This document shows, piece by piece, positions 29,143 through 37,540 of a stretch of 64,000 nt of DNA (position 1 is its first letter; each line of letters starts with the position of its first letter). This DNA is from an uncultured Sulfitobacter sp. (GTDB taxonomy: Bacteria; Pseudomonadota; Alphaproteobacteria; Rhodobacterales; Rhodobacteraceae), in NCBI GenBank assembly GCA_937138475.1, contig CAKZPD010000037.1, forward strand, positions 79,606 to 143,605. Direction: 5' to 3'. The notes beneath the pieces were generated by a model, which saw nothing but the letters and a program-made list of their open reading frames with translations, was not told the origin of the DNA and ran no database searches. The position numbers and the translations under genes were made by a program.

Positions 29143-30129
29143 TCACAGCGTGTCGGCAAGCCAGCGCTTCAACAGGAAATGCGCTATCGACCCCTTGCGC
29201 GCCGGCAGGATGCGGGGGTGATCCCCCGACAGCGCCTGCAACACCTCTTCACGGCTGGCCCAAAGCGCATCTTCGATTTCAACCGGATCGACCAGGATCT
29301 CTGTGTTGACCGCCCGCCCGGCGCAACCCACCATCAAGGACGCCGGAAATGGCCAGGGCTGGCTTGCAAGATACTGCACCTCTTCAACTTGGATCGCGGT
29401 TTCCTCAAACACCTCGCGCCGCACCGCTGCTTCCAGCGTCTCGCCGGGTTCCACGAAACCGGCCAACAGGGAATACATTCGCTCGGGCCACCCGTGCGAC
29501 CGCCCAAGCAACACGCTGTTTCCATGGGTGATCAGCATGATCACAACCGGATCGGTGCGCGGGAAATGCGCCGCCGCGCAGGCCGGACAATGGCGCTGCC
29601 AGCCCGCTTGTGCGATCACCGTCTTATGGCCGCAAGCGGCGCAAAAGCCATGTGTGCCATGCCATCCGATGATCGCCTTGGCGGTCGCGGCCAATTCGGC
29701 ATCCCGCGGCGACAGCCACGTCATGATGCGGCGCAATTCCGCAAACACCTGCCCCTCGGGCAGCAAAGGGTGCCATTGTTCACTTGGATCGGTGAAGGCG
29801 CCGACACTGTTCAGATCCGCCGCGTCGGGCTGCCAATCGGATATATCTATGGCAAAGCGCGCGCCGCCCGGCTCCTCTCCCAAAAAGCCCGACTCCTCTC
29901 CCAAAAAGATCGCACCGTCCGCGCGCCCCTCCAACAAGGGGTGATCCATCGCCAGGCGCACCAGCTTGGCCGGATTTGCGCGCGTGATCAGCGGCTTACC
30001 CCGCCACAACACAACCGCCCGCGTTGCATCCTCCGCCTGCGCCCGCGCAATCGCCTTGGCGTCGCTGCGCATCGCGCCGCCCCGATCAAAGGCCGATCCG
30101 CCAAAGGTCACTTGTTCCGCGTTTCTCAT
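29143..30129 (-). CDS. nudC: NAD(+) diphosphatase (NudC)
   Basis: 328 residues from ATG 30129, with AAGGGGG at suitable spacing. It hydrolyses NAD(H) to NMN(H) and AMP and can decap NAD-RNA. An N-terminal NUDIX-like domain is followed by a four-cysteine zinc ribbon (CAACGHK and RHCPAC), the Nudix box GFVEPGETLEAAVRREVFEE, and the family-specific SQPWPFPAS. In the Nudix box the usual glycine after EEx is alanine (EETAI). A 21-bp tandem duplication gives FLGEESG and FLGEEPG in the N-terminal domain. It is divergent from the CpdB-like gene. Confidence 0.94.
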   Translation of the reverse strand: MRNAEQVTFGGSAFDRGGAMRSDAKAIARAQAEDATRAVVLWRGKPLITRANPAKLVRLAMDHPLLEGRADGAIFLGEESGFLGEEPGGARFAIDISDWQPDAADLNSVGAFTDPSEQWHPLLPEGQVFAELRRIMTWLSPRDAELAATAKAIIGWHGTHGFCAACGHKTVIAQAGWQRHCPACAAAHFPRTDPVVIMLITHGNSVLLGRSHGWPERMYSLLAGFVEPGETLEAAVRREVFEETAIQVEEVQYLASQPWPFPASLMVGCAGRAVNTEILVDPVEIEDALWASREEVLQALSGDHPRILPARKGSIAHFLLKRWLADTL

Positions 30130-30297
30130 GGTCATTCCCCCTTGCCCAGCCCGAGGTTGCACGCGGCCCTGCGCATTGCAAGCCACCAAGCCCGTCGCAT
30201 CGGCCGCAAACATCCCCCAAACATCCCCATTGCCTGTCAGGCTGATTTCTCCTAATTTTCTTGTTTCAAGGGGAAACGCCACGCAAGGAGCCTCGCG

Positions 30298-32088
30298 ATC
30301 CAAACCTCGTCCTTTGCCCTGCGGATACTGGCGACGACGGATCTGCACATGCAGCTTTCGGGCTATAACTATGTGCATGGGCGCGCCGCGGACAGCGGTG
30401 GCTTGGCCGGGCTTTGTTCCTTGATAAACCGTCAGCGCCGCCAAATTCAGGATCGCGGCGGGTTGTGTCTGCTGTTTGACAATGGCGATACGGTTCAGGG
30501 CAACGCCCTGGCCGAGATGTGCATACACCACCCCGAGCTGCCCCACCCGATGGCGCAGGCGATGAACTACTTGGGGTATGACGCGCTTGGTCTGGGCAAT
30601 CACGATCTGGATTTTGGCATCGCCGCGCTTGATCGCTTTTGCCGCGAATGTCAGATGCCGGTGATCAGCAGCAACCTGTCGGCAAAGGGCCTGCCGCTGG
30701 TTGCCCCCCATGCCATTTTGGAACGGCGCCTGGCCAATCACCCGATCAAGATCGGGGTGCTGTCGACCATGCCCCGGCAAACGGCCAGCTGGAACCGGCA
30801 TCATCTGGAAGGTCAGGCCCAGCTTGAACCGCCCTTGCAAGCCGTGCGGCGGGCAATCGCCGCCCTGAAATCCGGCGGCGCCGACCTGATCATTGCGCTG
30901 GCCCATTGCGGCATTGCCCGATCAGACAAACGGGATATCCAGGAAAACCAAATCGAAGATCTGGTCGCGTTCCCCGCCATTGACGCGGTGATCGCCGGGC
31001 ATTCGCATCAGCGGTTTCCCGCACCGGGCTTTGAGGGCCGCACCGGCATAGATACCCAAAAGGGCACCATCAACGGGCGCCCCGTGGCACAACCCGCCCC
31101 CTATGGCGCCGAGCTGGCCATCCTTGACCTGACCCTTGGGCGCTCTGCGCAAGGGTGGTGCATTTATACCGCCAAGGCACGTCTGGAACAGCCAACACCG
31201 CTGGCGCGTGACAACCCCGATATCCTAAAAATTAGCGCCCCTATGCACAACATAACCTGTGGTTTTCTGGCGCAACCGGTCGCCGGATCCGTGCCCGCGA
31301 TCAACAGCTTTTTCTCGACCCTTCGTCCCAGCAAGGTTCAGGCCCTGCTGGCCGATGTCAGACGCAAGGCCATCCAGCCCCTCGTGCGGGACACCGATCT
31401 GGCGCAGTTGCCGCTTTTGGCCGCAACCTGCGACTATTTGGCGGATGGGCCAGAAAATTACATCAATGTGGAAAACGGCTGGATCGAACGGCGCCACATC
31501 ACCGGCATGACCCCATTTTCAGATCAAATCTGGGTATTGCGCCTGCGCGCGGCCCAAATTCAACAATGGCTGGATTGGGGCGCCGGCCTGTTCGCGCGCC
31601 CACAGAATGGCGCACCCCTGATCTGCAAAGATTTTCCACTGCATAACTTTGATACGCTGCACGGGTTGCAATATGAAATCATTCCGGGGGACGCGCAGCC
31701 GGCGCGCAATCTGCGTTGGCAGGGGCGCCCGCTTGACCCCGATCAGGAATTTCTGGTCGCAACGACCCATTATCGCGCCAGCGGCGGAGGAGGCATCACC
31801 GCCTTTGACGATCGCCACATCGTGCTTCGCACCGAATTGGTGCTGGAGCGCGCGCTGACCGATTTCCTGGCCGCCGGGGATTTCAGCCAGATCAACGATC
31901 CGCATCCCTGGCGCCTGACCCCGCGACAGGCGGCCTGTGTCACCTATGATGCGCCACCCGCGGCCCTGGCGCATCTGGATGAAATCGCGGATTTTCGACC
32001 GAAACGCATCAGCACCACCAGCACAGGGATGGCGCGGCTTCAGTTGCAGCTTGCACCCAAGGGCGCGCCGCCCTATATCACCCCCTGA
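30298..32088 (+). CDS. CpdB-like 5'-nucleotidase/cyclic phosphodiesterase, start codon ATC
   Basis: 596 residues if translation begins at ATC 30298. The calcineurin-like metallophosphatase domain has TTDLH (metal ligands), LFDNGDTVQGN, LGNHDLDFG, ALAHCG and AGHSHQRF. The C-terminal 5'-nucleotidase domain starts near residue 370. The best Shine-Dalgarno, AAGGAG (30285-30290), is seven bases before ATC. The first in-frame ATG (30349) lies after the essential TTDLH. Either AUC is used or the ATG has mutated. No signal peptide is visible, unlike periplasmic CpdB. The stop codon overlaps the SRP RNA. Confidence 0.85.
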   Translation: MQTSSFALRILATTDLHMQLSGYNYVHGRAADSGGLAGLCSLINRQRRQIQDRGGLCLLFDNGDTVQGNALAEMCIHHPELPHPMAQAMNYLGYDALGLGNHDLDFGIAALDRFCRECQMPVISSNLSAKGLPLVAPHAILERRLANHPIKIGVLSTMPRQTASWNRHHLEGQAQLEPPLQAVRRAIAALKSGGADLIIALAHCGIARSDKRDIQENQIEDLVAFPAIDAVIAGHSHQRFPAPGFEGRTGIDTQKGTINGRPVAQPAPYGAELAILDLTLGRSAQGWCIYTAKARLEQPTPLARDNPDILKISAPMHNITCGFLAQPVAGSVPAINSFFSTLRPSKVQALLADVRRKAIQPLVRDTDLAQLPLLAATCDYLADGPENYINVENGWIERRHITGMTPFSDQIWVLRLRAAQIQQWLDWGAGLFARPQNGAPLICKDFPLHNFDTLHGLQYEIIPGDAQPARNLRWQGRPLDPDQEFLVATTHYRASGGGGITAFDDRHIVLRTELVLERALTDFLAAGDFSQINDPHPWRLTPRQAACVTYDAPPAALAHLDEIADFRPKRISTTSTGMARLQLQLAPKGAPPYITP

Positions 32089-32182
32089 GAGGTTGGCGCG
32101 GGCGAGCGCCTCGCCAACCCGGTCAGATCCGGAAGGAAGCAGCCGTAACGAGCCCCGCTTGGGTCGTTGTCCAGCCTCTCAC
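32086..32182 (+). ncRNA. ffs: Signal recognition particle RNA, small bacterial (4.5S) type
   Basis: The diagnostic apical segment GGTCAGATCCGGAAGGAAGC, with the GGAA tetraloop and asymmetric internal loop, is at 32121-32140. The ends TGAGAGG (32086-32092) and CCTCTCA (32175-32181) pair to close the rod. It binds Ffh to target membrane proteins. The 5' end overlaps the stop codon of the CpdB-like gene. The exact ends are estimated from pairing. Confidence 0.95.
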
Positions 32183-32300
32183 CTTCTGCTTTTGCGCGAT
32201 GTATTCTTTCGGTGAATCTTAACGGCTTTGGTGGATTTCCCCTGTTCACAGGCTTAGGGTTGCCGCAACTTGCGATTCCACCCATTAGCCAAGGCGTTCC

Positions 32301-34076
32301 ATGACCGATACCCCCCAGCCCAAATATCAGGTGCTTGCCCGTAAATACCGTCCGGAAACCTTTGTTGATCTGGTCGGGCAAGATGCCATGGTGCGGACGC
32401 TGAAAAATGCCTTTGATGCCGACCGGATCGCCCAAGCGTTTATAATGACCGGCATACGCGGCACCGGCAAAACCACCACAGCGCGGATCATCGCCAAGGG
32501 GATGAACTGTATCGGCAGCGATGGTCAGGGCGGCCCCACCACCCAGCCTTGCGGCCGCTGCGAACATTGCACCGCGATCATGGAAGGGCGCCATGTCGAC
32601 GTGGTGGAAATGGATGCCGCCAGCAACACCGGCGTTGCCAACATCCGCGAGATCATCGATTCGGTGCATTACCGGGCGGCCTCGGCGCGCTATAAGGTCT
32701 ATATCATCGACGAAGTGCACATGCTGTCGACCGGCGCCTTTAATGCTTTGCTTAAAACGCTGGAAGAACCCCCGGCCCATGTGAAATTCATTTTCGCCAC
32801 AACCGAAATCCGCAAAGTTCCGGTAACGGTTCTGTCGCGGTGCCAGCGTTTTGACCTGCGCCGGATCGAACCCGAGGTGATGATCGCCCTGCTGCGCAAG
32901 ATCGCCAACGCCGAGACGGCGCAGATTGCCGATGATGCGCTGGCACTGATCACCCGCGCCGCCGAAGGGTCAGCGCGCGATGCGACATCCCTGTTGGATC
33001 AGGCCATCAGCCATGGCGCGGGGGAGACCACCGCCGATCAGGTGCGGGCGATGCTGGGATTGGCAGACCGCGGACGGGTCTTGGACCTGTTTGATATGGT
33101 GCTGCGCGGCGATGCCGCCGGCGCGCTTTCCGAGCTGTCGGCGCAATATGCAGATGGCGCTGATCCGATGGCGGTTCTGCGCGATCTGGCCGAGATCACC
33201 CATTGGGTTTCGGTGGTCAAGATCACCCCCGAGGCCGCCGACGATCCCACCGTTTCACCGGACGAGCGGGCGCGCGGTCAAGCCATGGCCCAAGACCTGC
33301 CGATGCGGATACTCACCCGGATGTGGCAGATGCTGCTCAAGGCGCTGGAAGAAGTGGCCGCGGCCCCCAATGCGATGATGGCCGCCGAGATGGCGATCAT
33401 CCGCCTGACCCATGTCGCGGATCTGCCCGCCCCAGAAGAACTGCTGCGCAAGCTGAATGCCAGCCCGCCGCCCAGCGCCCCCGCACCGCGCACGGGCGGC
33501 CCCGCCCCGGCGGCTGGCCCGGCGGGCAGCAGCGGCGCATTGGCGCCCCCCGCCCAACCGACACAGCGCGGCAGCGGCGGGGCGACCACAGGCAGCGGCA
33601 ATGTGACCGCAGCACTGGCCGTTGCGTCCGACAGCGCCCTGGCGCGCTTTCCCAGCTTTGAGCATGTTGTGGAACTGATCCGTCAGAACCGCGATGTCAA
33701 ACTGTTGGTCGAGGTCGAAACCGGCTTGCAGCTGGCCGCCTATCAACCCGGACGGATCGAATTTGTGCCCACCGCTGCCGCGCCGCGGGATCTGGCCCAT
33801 CGGCTGGGGCAGCGCTTGCAACTTTGGACCGGCAACCGCTGGGCGGTCAGCGTCGTGAACGAAGGCGGGGCCGAAACCATTGCCGCCCGCCGCGACGCTG
33901 CGGATTTGGCGCTGCGGGCCAAGGCCGAGGCCCATCCCTTGATGCAAGCCGTGTTGATGCAGTTCCCCAAGGCGGCGATCACCTCAATTCGGACGCCGCA
34001 GCAGATCGCGGCCAAAGCCGTTGCCGAGGCCCTGCCCGAAGTCGAGGACGAATGGGATCCCTTCGAGGATGGCTGA
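32301..34076 (+). CDS. dnaX: DNA polymerase III subunits gamma/tau
   Basis: 591 residues. It is the clamp-loader ATPase. P-loop GIRGTGKT is at 51-58, zinc-binding cysteines are in CGRCEHC (with one before it), Walker B is YIIDEVHM, and the sensor is LSRCQRFDL. A low-complexity Pro/Ala/Gly linker (about 385-430) precedes the tau-type C-terminal domain. I see no A-rich slippery heptamer of the kind used for gamma frameshifting. It begins the dnaX-ybaB-recR group. Confidence 0.96.
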   Translation: MTDTPQPKYQVLARKYRPETFVDLVGQDAMVRTLKNAFDADRIAQAFIMTGIRGTGKTTTARIIAKGMNCIGSDGQGGPTTQPCGRCEHCTAIMEGRHVDVVEMDAASNTGVANIREIIDSVHYRAASARYKVYIIDEVHMLSTGAFNALLKTLEEPPAHVKFIFATTEIRKVPVTVLSRCQRFDLRRIEPEVMIALLRKIANAETAQIADDALALITRAAEGSARDATSLLDQAISHGAGETTADQVRAMLGLADRGRVLDLFDMVLRGDAAGALSELSAQYADGADPMAVLRDLAEITHWVSVVKITPEAADDPTVSPDERARGQAMAQDLPMRILTRMWQMLLKALEEVAAAPNAMMAAEMAIIRLTHVADLPAPEELLRKLNASPPPSAPAPRTGGPAPAAGPAGSSGALAPPAQPTQRGSGGATTGSGNVTAALAVASDSALARFPSFEHVVELIRQNRDVKLLVEVETGLQLAAYQPGRIEFVPTAAAPRDLAHRLGQRLQLWTGNRWAVSVVNEGGAETIAARRDAADLALRAKAEAHPLMQAVLMQFPKAAITSIRTPQQIAAKAVAEALPEVEDEWDPFEDG

Positions 34077-34138
34077 CCCCTTGCCCCCTTTGCGGCAAGC
34101 CCGCATATAGACGCAACCACCAGTGACAGGAGACAGCA

Positions 34139-34483
34139 ATGCTTAAGGGATTGGGCGCCATGGGTGACATGGCCAAAATGATGAAAGCCGCGCAGGAGAT
34201 GCAAGGCAAAATGGCGCAGCTTCAGGACGATATGCACAATGTCATCGTCACCGGCGAAAGCGGCGCAGGCCTGGTCAAGGCCACCTGCACCGCCAAAGGC
34301 GAGCTGAAATCGCTGGATATCGACCCGTCGATCTTTAGCGGCGACGACAAGGAAGTTGTCGAGGATTTGATCCTGGCCGCGATCAAGGATGCGCAGGCCA
34401 AAGCCACCGAGCGCGCACAGCAAGAGATGTCTAAGCTGACCCAAGGCATGGGGCTGCCCGCCGACATGAAATTGCCGTTCTGA
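34139..34483 (+). CDS. ybaB: YbaB/EbfC nucleoid-associated protein
   Basis: 114 residues with the N-terminal methionine-rich helix (MLKGLGAMGDMAKMMKAAQE), the tweezer-like dimer fold region, and LKSLDIDPSIF in the middle. It binds DNA as a dimer. It sits between dnaX and recR, the conserved order across bacteria. GGAGACAG precedes the start. Confidence 0.95.
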   Translation: MLKGLGAMGDMAKMMKAAQEMQGKMAQLQDDMHNVIVTGESGAGLVKATCTAKGELKSLDIDPSIFSGDDKEVVEDLILAAIKDAQAKATERAQQEMSKLTQGMGLPADMKLPF

Positions 34484-34492
34484 ACCGCCTTT

Positions 34493-35086
34493 ATGCCCGG
34501 CACCGATGACATAGAAGCGCTGATCGAACAGATGGCCAAGCTGCCCGGTTTGGGGCCGCGATCGGCGCGGCGTGCGGTGCTGCATCTGATCCGCAAACGG
34601 GCCATCTTGTTGGCGCCACTTGCACGGGCCATGCAAACCGTCGCCGATACCGCGCGCGAATGTGTCAACTGTGGCAACGTCGGAACCGCCGATCTGTGTG
34701 ACATCTGTGCGCAGGACAGCCGCGCGAATGGTGAGCTGTGCGTCGTTGAGGACGTGGCCGACCTATGGGCGATGGAGCGGGCACGGGTGTTCAAAGGCCG
34801 CTATCATGTGTTGGGCGGCACACTGTCGGCGCTGGATGCCATCGGCCCGGATGAGTTGCGCATTCCCAAGCTGAAGGAACGGGTGGCAACCGAAAACATC
34901 CGCGAAGTGATCCTTGCCTTGAATGCCACCATTGATGGGCAAACCACCGCCCATTACATCGCTGAGCAACTGGAGGCCCATGTTCGGTTGAGCTCATTGG
35001 CGCAAGGGGTGCCGATCGGCGGAGAGCTGGATTACCTTGACGATGGCACCATCAGCGCCGCGATGCGCGCGCGCAAGGCGCTGTAG
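34493..35086 (+). CDS. recR: Recombination mediator RecR
   Basis: 197 residues. It acts with RecFO to load RecA at gaps. An N-terminal HhH ([16 protein letters not shown]) is followed by a zinc finger ([16 protein letters not shown] at 58-73), a Toprim domain ([10 protein letters not shown]) and the C-terminal Walker B-like region. It starts nine bases after ybaB. Confidence 0.96.
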   Translation: MPGTDDIEALIEQMAKLPGLGPRSARRAVLHLIRKRAILLAPLARAMQTVADTARECVNCGNVGTADLCDICAQDSRANGELCVVEDVADLWAMERARVFKGRYHVLGGTLSALDAIGPDELRIPKLKERVATENIREVILALNATIDGQTTAHYIAEQLEAHVRLSSLAQGVPIGGELDYLDDGTISAAMRARKAL

Positions 35087-35146
35087 CCCCGCCGGCGGGG
35101 GCAATAGAGGCGCGTTCTTGCCGACGTCCCGCCAGAGGAAAGGGGG

Positions 35147-35179
35147 GCCTCCGGCGGGGATATTTAGGAACAAAAGAAG
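35147..35179 (-). repeat. Intergenic 3'-flank repeat, copy B
   Basis: Read on the minus strand it begins CTTCTTTTGTTC and ends CCCCGCCGGAGGC. It lies 14 bases beyond the ornithine decarboxylase stop, in that gene's sense direction, in a convergent gap with recR. Confidence 0.85.
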
Positions 35180-35193
35180 CCGGCGTGGCTTTG

Positions 35194-36366
35194 TCAGATC
35201 ACCGTGACATGCAACGGCGGAAAGCCATTGAAGCCCACCGAGGCGTAACTTGAGGTATAGGCACCGCAGTTGCGAATGACGATCTTATCGCCGCTTTGCA
35301 GAGCCAATGGCAGTTGCACCGGGCGTTTTTCGTAGAGAATATCGGCGCTGTCGCAGCTGGGTCCGGCGAGGATACATGGCCCGGTTTCGCCGCCATCATG
35401 CGCGGTGACGAATGGATAGCGAATTGCCTCGCCTTCGGTTTCCGCGAGCCCCGAAAAACGTCCAATATCCAGGTAGACCCAGCGGTGCAGATCGGCGGTA
35501 TCTTTGCGCGCCACCAGCAGCACCTGCGCGGCGATATGGCCGGCACCTGCGACAAGGCCGCGACCGGGTTCAGCCATGATTTCGGCCACAGCACCAAAGC
35601 GCGCCTGCACAAGGGCCATCACATCGGCGGCATATTGGCTGGGCGGGGCAATGTCCTGCCCATAATCGGCGGGAAAGCCACCACCGATGTTCAGCAGTTG
35701 CAAATCGAATCCGGCGGCACGGGCGGCATGCCAATGCGGGGCGATCTGATCCAGAACCGGCGCCCAGGCGCTGGCCTGCCGGGTTTGCGAGCCGACGTGA
35801 AAGGACAGCCCATGCACGATCAGGCCCAGCGCATCTGCGGCCTGCATCAGCTCTGGCAACATCGCCGGAGCACAGCCGAATTTGCGGGACAAGGGCCAAT
35901 CGGCCAGGCTGTTTTGTACCAGCACCCGCAGATAGACCTTTGCGCCTGGCGCCTGGGCTGCGATCTTTTCCAGCTCGCTCAGGCTATCGGCGGCAAAAAG
36001 CCCGATACCCGCAGCATGGGCGAACGCGATATCGCCGGGTTTCTTGATGGTATTGCCGAAAGATATCTTTTCGGGCGCGGCCCCTGCCGCCAGACACAGG
36101 GCAATTTCAGCGCGCGACGCGGCGTCAAACCCTGATCCCTGATCGGCCAATATCTTGATCACCTCGGGCGCGGGGTTCGCCTTGACCGCATAATGTATCC
36201 GCGCCGCACCCAGGCCGGCTTGCAGCGCCTTATATTGCGCCAGCACCCGGTCGCGGCTTATGACCAAGGTTGGCTCATCAAAGCTGTGCGCGTTGATATA
36301 GGCCAGAGCGGGATCAAAGGTGGACAGCGTATCGGCGCGCAGGGCGCCGGTTGAAATCGCGTTCAT
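35194..36366 (-). CDS. Ornithine/lysine-type decarboxylase, PLP fold type III
   Basis: 390 residues from ATG 36366, chosen because GGAG lies six bases upstream. It decarboxylates ornithine (possibly also lysine) to a diamine. The PLP lysine is K62 in HYAVKANPAPEV, the phosphate loop is GGGFPADYG, EPGRGLVAGAG is conserved, and the catalytic cysteine lies in GPSCDSADIL. Its size and sequence are of the short eukaryotic/alphaproteobacterial ODC type rather than the large inducible type. It converges with recR. The upstream 259 bases may hold a regulatory leader. Confidence 0.93.
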   Translation of the reverse strand: MNAISTGALRADTLSTFDPALAYINAHSFDEPTLVISRDRVLAQYKALQAGLGAARIHYAVKANPAPEVIKILADQGSGFDAASRAEIALCLAAGAAPEKISFGNTIKKPGDIAFAHAAGIGLFAADSLSELEKIAAQAPGAKVYLRVLVQNSLADWPLSRKFGCAPAMLPELMQAADALGLIVHGLSFHVGSQTRQASAWAPVLDQIAPHWHAARAAGFDLQLLNIGGGFPADYGQDIAPPSQYAADVMALVQARFGAVAEIMAEPGRGLVAGAGHIAAQVLLVARKDTADLHRWVYLDIGRFSGLAETEGEAIRYPFVTAHDGGETGPCILAGPSCDSADILYEKRPVQLPLALQSGDKIVIRNCGAYTSSYASVGFNGFPPLHVTVI

Positions 36367-36625
36367 GGTCATCTCCAAAAGAACGAAAAGGGCAAGCCCA
36401 TAGGTCACAAAAGGAGACGTTACCGTCGCTACATAAACGCGGGTCAGTCAGGACGATTGACCGGCCAGAGGCGCGTGCGTTGGCGTCTGTGAAGGCGCAT
36501 TTACGCCAATTTCAGATTCGCACAAGATGGAAAATGACCTTGGCCCAACTTTTTCCGCTGGCGCAGTTTTGCAACACCGCCGAGCAAACAAGGCCGATGC
36601 CCGCGGCACCGGCCCTGTGTCAGGC
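36367..36625 (-). promoter_or_regulatory. Long leader region of the ornithine decarboxylase gene
   Basis: 259 bases lie between the trcR stop and the decarboxylase ATG with no gene. This is where alphaproteobacterial ornithine decarboxylase genes often carry the structured speF leader RNA. Near 36444-36464 (plus-strand GGTCA-gtcaggacgat-TGACC) there is a short inverted repeat. I could not verify the speF fold by eye, so this remains a candidate region only. Confidence 0.3.
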
Positions 36626-37402
36626 TTAGGCGAATGGGTTCGCGTCGTCGTCTTCTTCTTCGTCCTCATGCGCGCCATCGGGCAGGTTGAAGAAGCTATC
36701 GGCGTCCGAGAAATCACCGGCGGGGCTGTCATCTTCTTCGGTCGAGGTGCCCGACAGGGTAAAGGTTTCAAGCCCTTCGATCGCCGTGGGGATTTTCGGT
36801 TCCGCGTCCATGCCAAGGCTTTGCTCGGTGCTGACCAGTTTGCGGCGTTCGTCATCGCTCATCACTGGGGCATCGGCGGCCTTTTTGGCGGCAGCCTTTT
36901 GCACGGCGGCGTCCAGCTCGGATTGTTTACACAGGCCAAGCGCCACCGGGTCGATGGGTTGAATATTGGCAATATTCCAATGGGTCCGCTCGCGGATGGC
37001 TTGAATGGTTGGCTTGGTGGTGCCGACCAGCTTGCTGATCTGGCCATCCGACAATTCAGGATGGAACTTCACTAACCACAGGATCGACGCCGGGCGGTCC
37101 TGACGTTTGCTCAGCGGCGTATAGCGCGGCCCGCGGCGCTTTTCTTCACCCTGGGCCGAGGCATTGAACTTAAGCGCCAGCTTGTGCAGCGGGTTGGCTT
37201 CGGCCGCGTCGATCTCTTCTTGGGTCAGCTGGTTGTTGGAAAGCGGGTCAAACCCCTTGACGCCCTGCGCCACATCCCCATCAGCGATGCCCTGGATTTC
37301 CAACTCATGCATGCCGACAAAATCGGCAATCTGCTTGAATGTGATTGTTGTGTTGTCGACAAGCCAGACGGCAGTTGCCCTGGCCATAATTGGTTTTGCC
37401 AT
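36626..37402 (-). CDS. trcR: Cell cycle transcriptional regulator TrcR (DUF1013)
   Basis: 258 residues. The opening MAKPIMARATAVWLVDNTTI and the two helix-turn-helix-like halves (TFKQIADFVGMHELEIQGI and SDGQISKLVGTTKPTIQAI) are characteristic of the DUF1013 family, known as TrcR in Caulobacter-type regulation. The C-terminus is an acidic tail (DEEEDDDANPFA). The family is restricted to Alphaproteobacteria. GGAGCG lies before ATG 37402. It stands alone, upstream of the decarboxylase leader. Confidence 0.9.
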   Translation of the reverse strand: MAKPIMARATAVWLVDNTTITFKQIADFVGMHELEIQGIADGDVAQGVKGFDPLSNNQLTQEEIDAAEANPLHKLALKFNASAQGEEKRRGPRYTPLSKRQDRPASILWLVKFHPELSDGQISKLVGTTKPTIQAIRERTHWNIANIQPIDPVALGLCKQSELDAAVQKAAAKKAADAPVMSDDERRKLVSTEQSLGMDAEPKIPTAIEGLETFTLSGTSTEEDDSPAGDFSDADSFFNLPDGAHEDEEEDDDANPFA

Positions 37403-37540
37403 CTTAACGCTCCTTTGAACAGACCTTCCCCGTCGCCTGAATTGGCTGTCCTGGCTGGCAGAACGGTTTCCATTGTCGGGGAACTTGGCCCCCCGTATAA
37501 ATCAGACGACACCCAAAGAAAAGACCCAACTGTTCCCGGC

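Noticed and set aside
30349..32088. Starting the CpdB-like gene at ATG 30349
   Set aside because: This would remove the TTDLH metal-binding motif that is clearly encoded just upstream in the same frame, and there is no ribosome site before it.
33420..33620. Programmed frameshift for DnaX gamma
   Set aside because: No A-rich slippery heptamer or stem-loop is apparent in the expected region.
36448..36855. A 135-codon minus-strand frame overlapping the 3' end of trcR
   Set aside because: Runs in another frame of trcR and its leader; basic, low-complexity translation with no family resemblance.
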